From positions 1 through 13,499 of the forward strand of contig JBBQHC010000083.1 in the NCBI GenBank assembly GCA_038323615.1: a stretch of 13,499 bases of DNA. The letters run 5' to 3'. Made by a program: the position numbers and the translations under genes. Shown one piece after another: positions 12,667 to 13,499 of the stretch. Position 1 is the first letter of the stretch. Each line of letters opens with the position of its first letter. Source of the stretch: JBBKXP01 sp038323615. GTDB taxonomy: Bacteria > Pseudomonadota > Alphaproteobacteria > Rhodobacterales > Rhodobacteraceae. The notes under the pieces were generated by a model. The model ran no database searches. It saw nothing but the letters and a program-made list of their open reading frames with translations, and was not told where the DNA came from.

Positions 12667-13499
12667 ATGCCCCACAAGACATTTCTGGCGTTCATCTGGC
12701 CGTCGCTGTTGGCGATGATCCTGTTCATCGCAATCCCGATCATCTCGGTCGCGTATCAGTCGCTGTATATCGAACACGAACAGATCATGATCGAGGCCGA
12801 AAACTGTGGCCCCTTCGGCTGCACGGCATCGGTCACCGTCGACTACGCCGCGATGGCCGAACTGCGCGAGGCCCAGCCCGCGGGCCGGTTCAACGGTCTG
12901 GGCACCTACGCCAACCCCAGCCACCTTGCCTTTAACGAAATCACCGAGATCGTGGCGAACAGCGCCAATTTCGGCGAAATCCGCAACCGGATCATGAACT
13001 TGCCGTTCTACAAGGCCCTGATCTTTACCATCAGCTATACCTTCATCGTCACCCCGCTGGTCATCATCCTGGGGTTCATCATCGCCGTGGTCGTCAATTC
13101 GGTGCCTAGGTTCCTCAAGGGTCCGGTGATCTTTTTCTCTCTGTTGCCGATGATCGTCACACCGCTGGTTGGGTCATTGGTGCTGTTCTGGATGATCGAC
13201 AGCCGGGGCATCATCGGCGCGGCATTGCAGGGGGTCTTCAACGATCCGCAACTGTCGCTCAAGGCGTCGCCGACGCTGACCTGGCTGACCCTGTTCACCT
13301 ACGGCGTCTGGCACAACGCGCCCTTTGCCTTTGTCGTGTTCTACGCCGGGTTGCAGACCGTCCCCAAGGACACCATCGAATCCGCAATGGTCGACGGGGC
13401 CAGCCGGTGGGAACGCATCCGCTTTGTCGTCATCCCCTACCTGATGCCGCTGGCGACCTTCATCGCCCTGATGCAGTTGATGGACAATTTCCGGGTGTT
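12667..13499 (+). CDS. ABC importer permease, MalF-like (277 residues visible; runs off right edge)
   Basis: Inner-membrane permease of the second importer. The first transmembrane segment is at about 8-30. A long periplasmic insertion of roughly 85 residues (31-115) follows. Further helices lie near 117-142, 152-175, 203-228 and from 255 on. The EAA loop is at about 236-257 (TIESAMVDGASRWERIRFVVIP), which docks on the ATPase. The reading frame is open to the window edge, and roughly one more helix is expected. The insertion contains C47 and C52 (NCGPFGC), which could form a disulfide in the periplasm. It follows its binding-protein gene after the stem-loop. The second permease and the ATPase are presumably just beyond the edge. 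Confidence 0.93.
   Translation, partial: MPHKTFLAFIWPSLLAMILFIAIPIISVAYQSLYIEHEQIMIEAENCGPFGCTASVTVDYAAMAELREAQPAGRFNGLGTYANPSHLAFNEITEIVANSANFGEIRNRIMNLPFYKALIFTISYTFIVTPLVIILGFIIAVVVNSVPRFLKGPVIFFSLLPMIVTPLVGSLVLFWMIDSRGIIGAALQGVFNDPQLSLKASPTLTWLTLFTYGVWHNAPFAFVVFYAGLQTVPKDTIESAMVDGASRWERIRFVVIPYLMPLATFIALMQLMDNFRV

Noticed and set aside
1..13499. Mobile elements, tRNA/rRNA genes, CRISPR arrays or prophage traces
   Set aside because: No transposase, integrase, direct-repeat array or tRNA-like structure was found on either strand, and composition is uniform across the window.

Overview
The window looks like accessory chromosomal DNA of a high-GC alphaproteobacterium, most likely of the Rhodobacterales/Roseobacter type. 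This is inferred from overall GC richness, codon choice strongly biased to G/C in third positions, and the style of the transporter operons. No rRNA, tRNA, phage, IS or CRISPR feature is visible. The content is transport plus small-molecule catabolism, tightly packed, with two divergent control regions.

Region 1 (1-4918, minus strand) is an ABC importer operon of the carbohydrate-uptake (CUT1/MalFGK-like) type. Its order of transcription is periplasmic binding protein (4918-3605), a 9-bp intercistronic hairpin, permease A (3498-2593), permease B (2591-1632), a 67-residue membrane protein (1635-1432), ATPase 1 (1432-347) and ATPase 2 (347 to beyond the left edge). The last four genes overlap at their stop/start codons (ATGA, TGATG, TGATG).

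Region 2 (4919-5212) is a divergent control region. It carries two inverted repeats sharing the half-site ACCAGAT, of the type bound by FadR-subfamily GntR regulators. One coincides with the candidate promoter of the transporter operon and the other lies in the leader of the rightward operon. The regulator itself is not in the window.

Region 3 (5213-8861, plus strand) is a compact four-gene operon: a Tm-1-like/UPF0261 protein, a phosphoenolpyruvate-hydrolase-family TIM barrel, a small cupin and an M24 (creatinase/prolidase-fold) metalloenzyme. The first two are separate genes here but are joined in one polypeptide in plants, as in the tomato Tm-1 protein. The shared control region suggests that the transporter imports the compound this operon degrades. 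The compound cannot be named from the sequence.

Region 4 (8858-11148, minus strand) holds two genes, each encoding a protein with two SnoaL/NTF2-like domains. The downstream one ends tail-to-tail with the M24 gene, the two stop codons interlocking in CTAG.

Region 5 (11334-13499, plus strand) starts a second ABC importer: a binding protein, an 11-bp intercistronic hairpin and a permease cut by the right edge. It is divergent from the SnoaL-like genes. An identical 13-bp sequence occurs in the gap upstream of each SnoaL-like gene, one copy lying in the divergent gap shared with the second binding protein. This suggests that regions 4 and 5 form a second co-regulated unit.
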